Of a DNA stretch of 64,000 nucleotides, positions 63,737 to 64,000 are shown piece after piece. The notes under the pieces were generated by a model. The model had not been told where the DNA came from. It was given only the letters and a program-made list of their open reading frames with translations, and did not search any database. Each line of letters begins with the position of its first letter. Position 1 is the stretch's first letter. This DNA is from Brachybacterium sillae (lineage in GTDB: Bacteria > Actinomycetota > Actinomycetes > Actinomycetales > Dermabacteraceae): assembly GCF_025028335.1 (NCBI RefSeq), contig NZ_JAFEUW010000001.1:558001-622000 (forward strand), written 5' to 3'. The position numbers and the translations under genes were made by a program.

Positions 63737-64000
63737 CAGGCGGCCTTCCCCAGCAGCAGGCGCAGGTCGTGACCAGCGCGAGTGAAACGTTCGCGGTGAG
63801 GCGGGAAGCCGTCGCCCCGCACCAGCCGGTCGCCCTCCAGGTGGAACAGGTCGGCGATCTCCACCACACCCTCCTCCACGCGGCCCGGCAGGGCGGCGAT
63901 CTCCCGGACCCGGCGTTGCCCGCTGGGAAGGATGTCGAGATGCACGACCAGATCGATGGCGCTCGCCACCGTGGGCACCACGAAGCGACTCGAGACGTTC
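63736..64000 (-). CDS. tadA: Tad pilus ATPase TadA/CpaF (C-terminal part; starts outside the window)
   Basis: The final ~88 residues read NVSSRFVVPTVASAIDLVVHLDI, SGQRRVREIAALPGRVEEG and a helical tail ending LLLGKAA. The SR-F-V-P-x-V-A-S-A-I-D-L-V-V-H pattern is the C-terminal part of CpaF-family secretion ATPases. Walker motifs lie beyond the right edge. First visible gene of the Tad row. Confidence 0.85.
   Translation of the reverse strand, partial: NVSSRFVVPTVASAIDLVVHLDILPSGQRRVREIAALPGRVEEGVVEIADLFHLEGDRLVRGDGFPPHRERFTRAGHDLRLLLGKAA

Overview
The window reads as a contiguous stretch of chromosome from a high-GC Gram-positive bacterium (Actinobacteria). GC is roughly 70 percent, with very long antisense open frames opposite most genes. 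The gene orders are typical of actinobacteria: prfB-ftsE-ftsX-M23 peptidase-smpB-ssrA; clpS-DUF2017-murI-MBL hydrolase-rph-rdgB; UPF0182 beside a PPA1309-family gene; a helicase beside DUF3039. The overall look suggests Dermabacteraceae (Brachybacterium-like). That genus is an inference from style; there is no 16S gene here.

Layout. 1-6.6 kb: an ECF sigma factor (SigR/SigH type, cut by the window edge), a DoxX-family protein, aroA, rsgA (frameshifted), hisN, a PPi-dependent phosphofructokinase and a small calpain-like cysteine protease. 6.7-12.2 kb: initiator tRNA, UPF0182 membrane protein, PPA1309 family, ssb, sodA. 12.3-18.1 kb: a giant Lhr helicase overlapping a Nei-type DNA glycosylase, then tRNA-Arg(TCT) with a tandemly repeated 3' end. 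18.2-25.2 kb: an F420-reductase-like dehydrogenase, an oligoribonuclease joined to a sugar epimerase/isomerase domain, a thiamine-binding-type protein, tRNA-His, an exported IPT/TIG protein, two sugar-dehydrogenase-type SDRs and tRNA-Lys. 25.3-31.4 kb: a decayed acyltransferase, a heterodimeric ABC exporter with TetR regulator and SDR, and a DUF3618 protein. 31.5-41.5 kb: tRNA-Leu, phosphatase, DUF4916, the rdgB-rph-MBL-murI-DUF2017-clpS cluster, a helicase with DUF3039, a VanZ-like protein and malic enzyme. 41.6-48.6 kb: hrpA, then two paralogous Tat-type exported proteins separated by an IS1182-family insertion sequence. 49-53.1 kb: threonine catabolism (tdh-kbl) and a KstD-like flavoprotein. 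53.2-64 kb: ssrA-smpB-M23-ftsX-ftsE-prfB, glycerate kinase, and a Tad/Flp pilus locus running out of the window (TadG-like, two TadE-like, DUF4244, TadC, TadB, TadA/CpaF).

Most of the content is housekeeping. The most unusual items are the Orn-epimerase fusion, the family of three RR-leader exported proteins (two flanking an IS), the acidic C-terminal tail on FtsE, and the 45-bp repeats at the end of tRNA-Arg. I saw no CRISPR array, prophage or recognisable defence island.

Caution on frames. Seven genes each need exactly one inserted base to read through or terminate normally: rsgA, the IPT/TIG protein, the PlsC-like gene, tetR, the helicase at 37-39 kb, the TadG-like gene and the second TadE-like gene. 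All are -1 shifts at or next to short G/C runs. This points to systematic indel error in the assembly, except for the PlsC-like gene, which also lacks its 3' half and is a real remnant.
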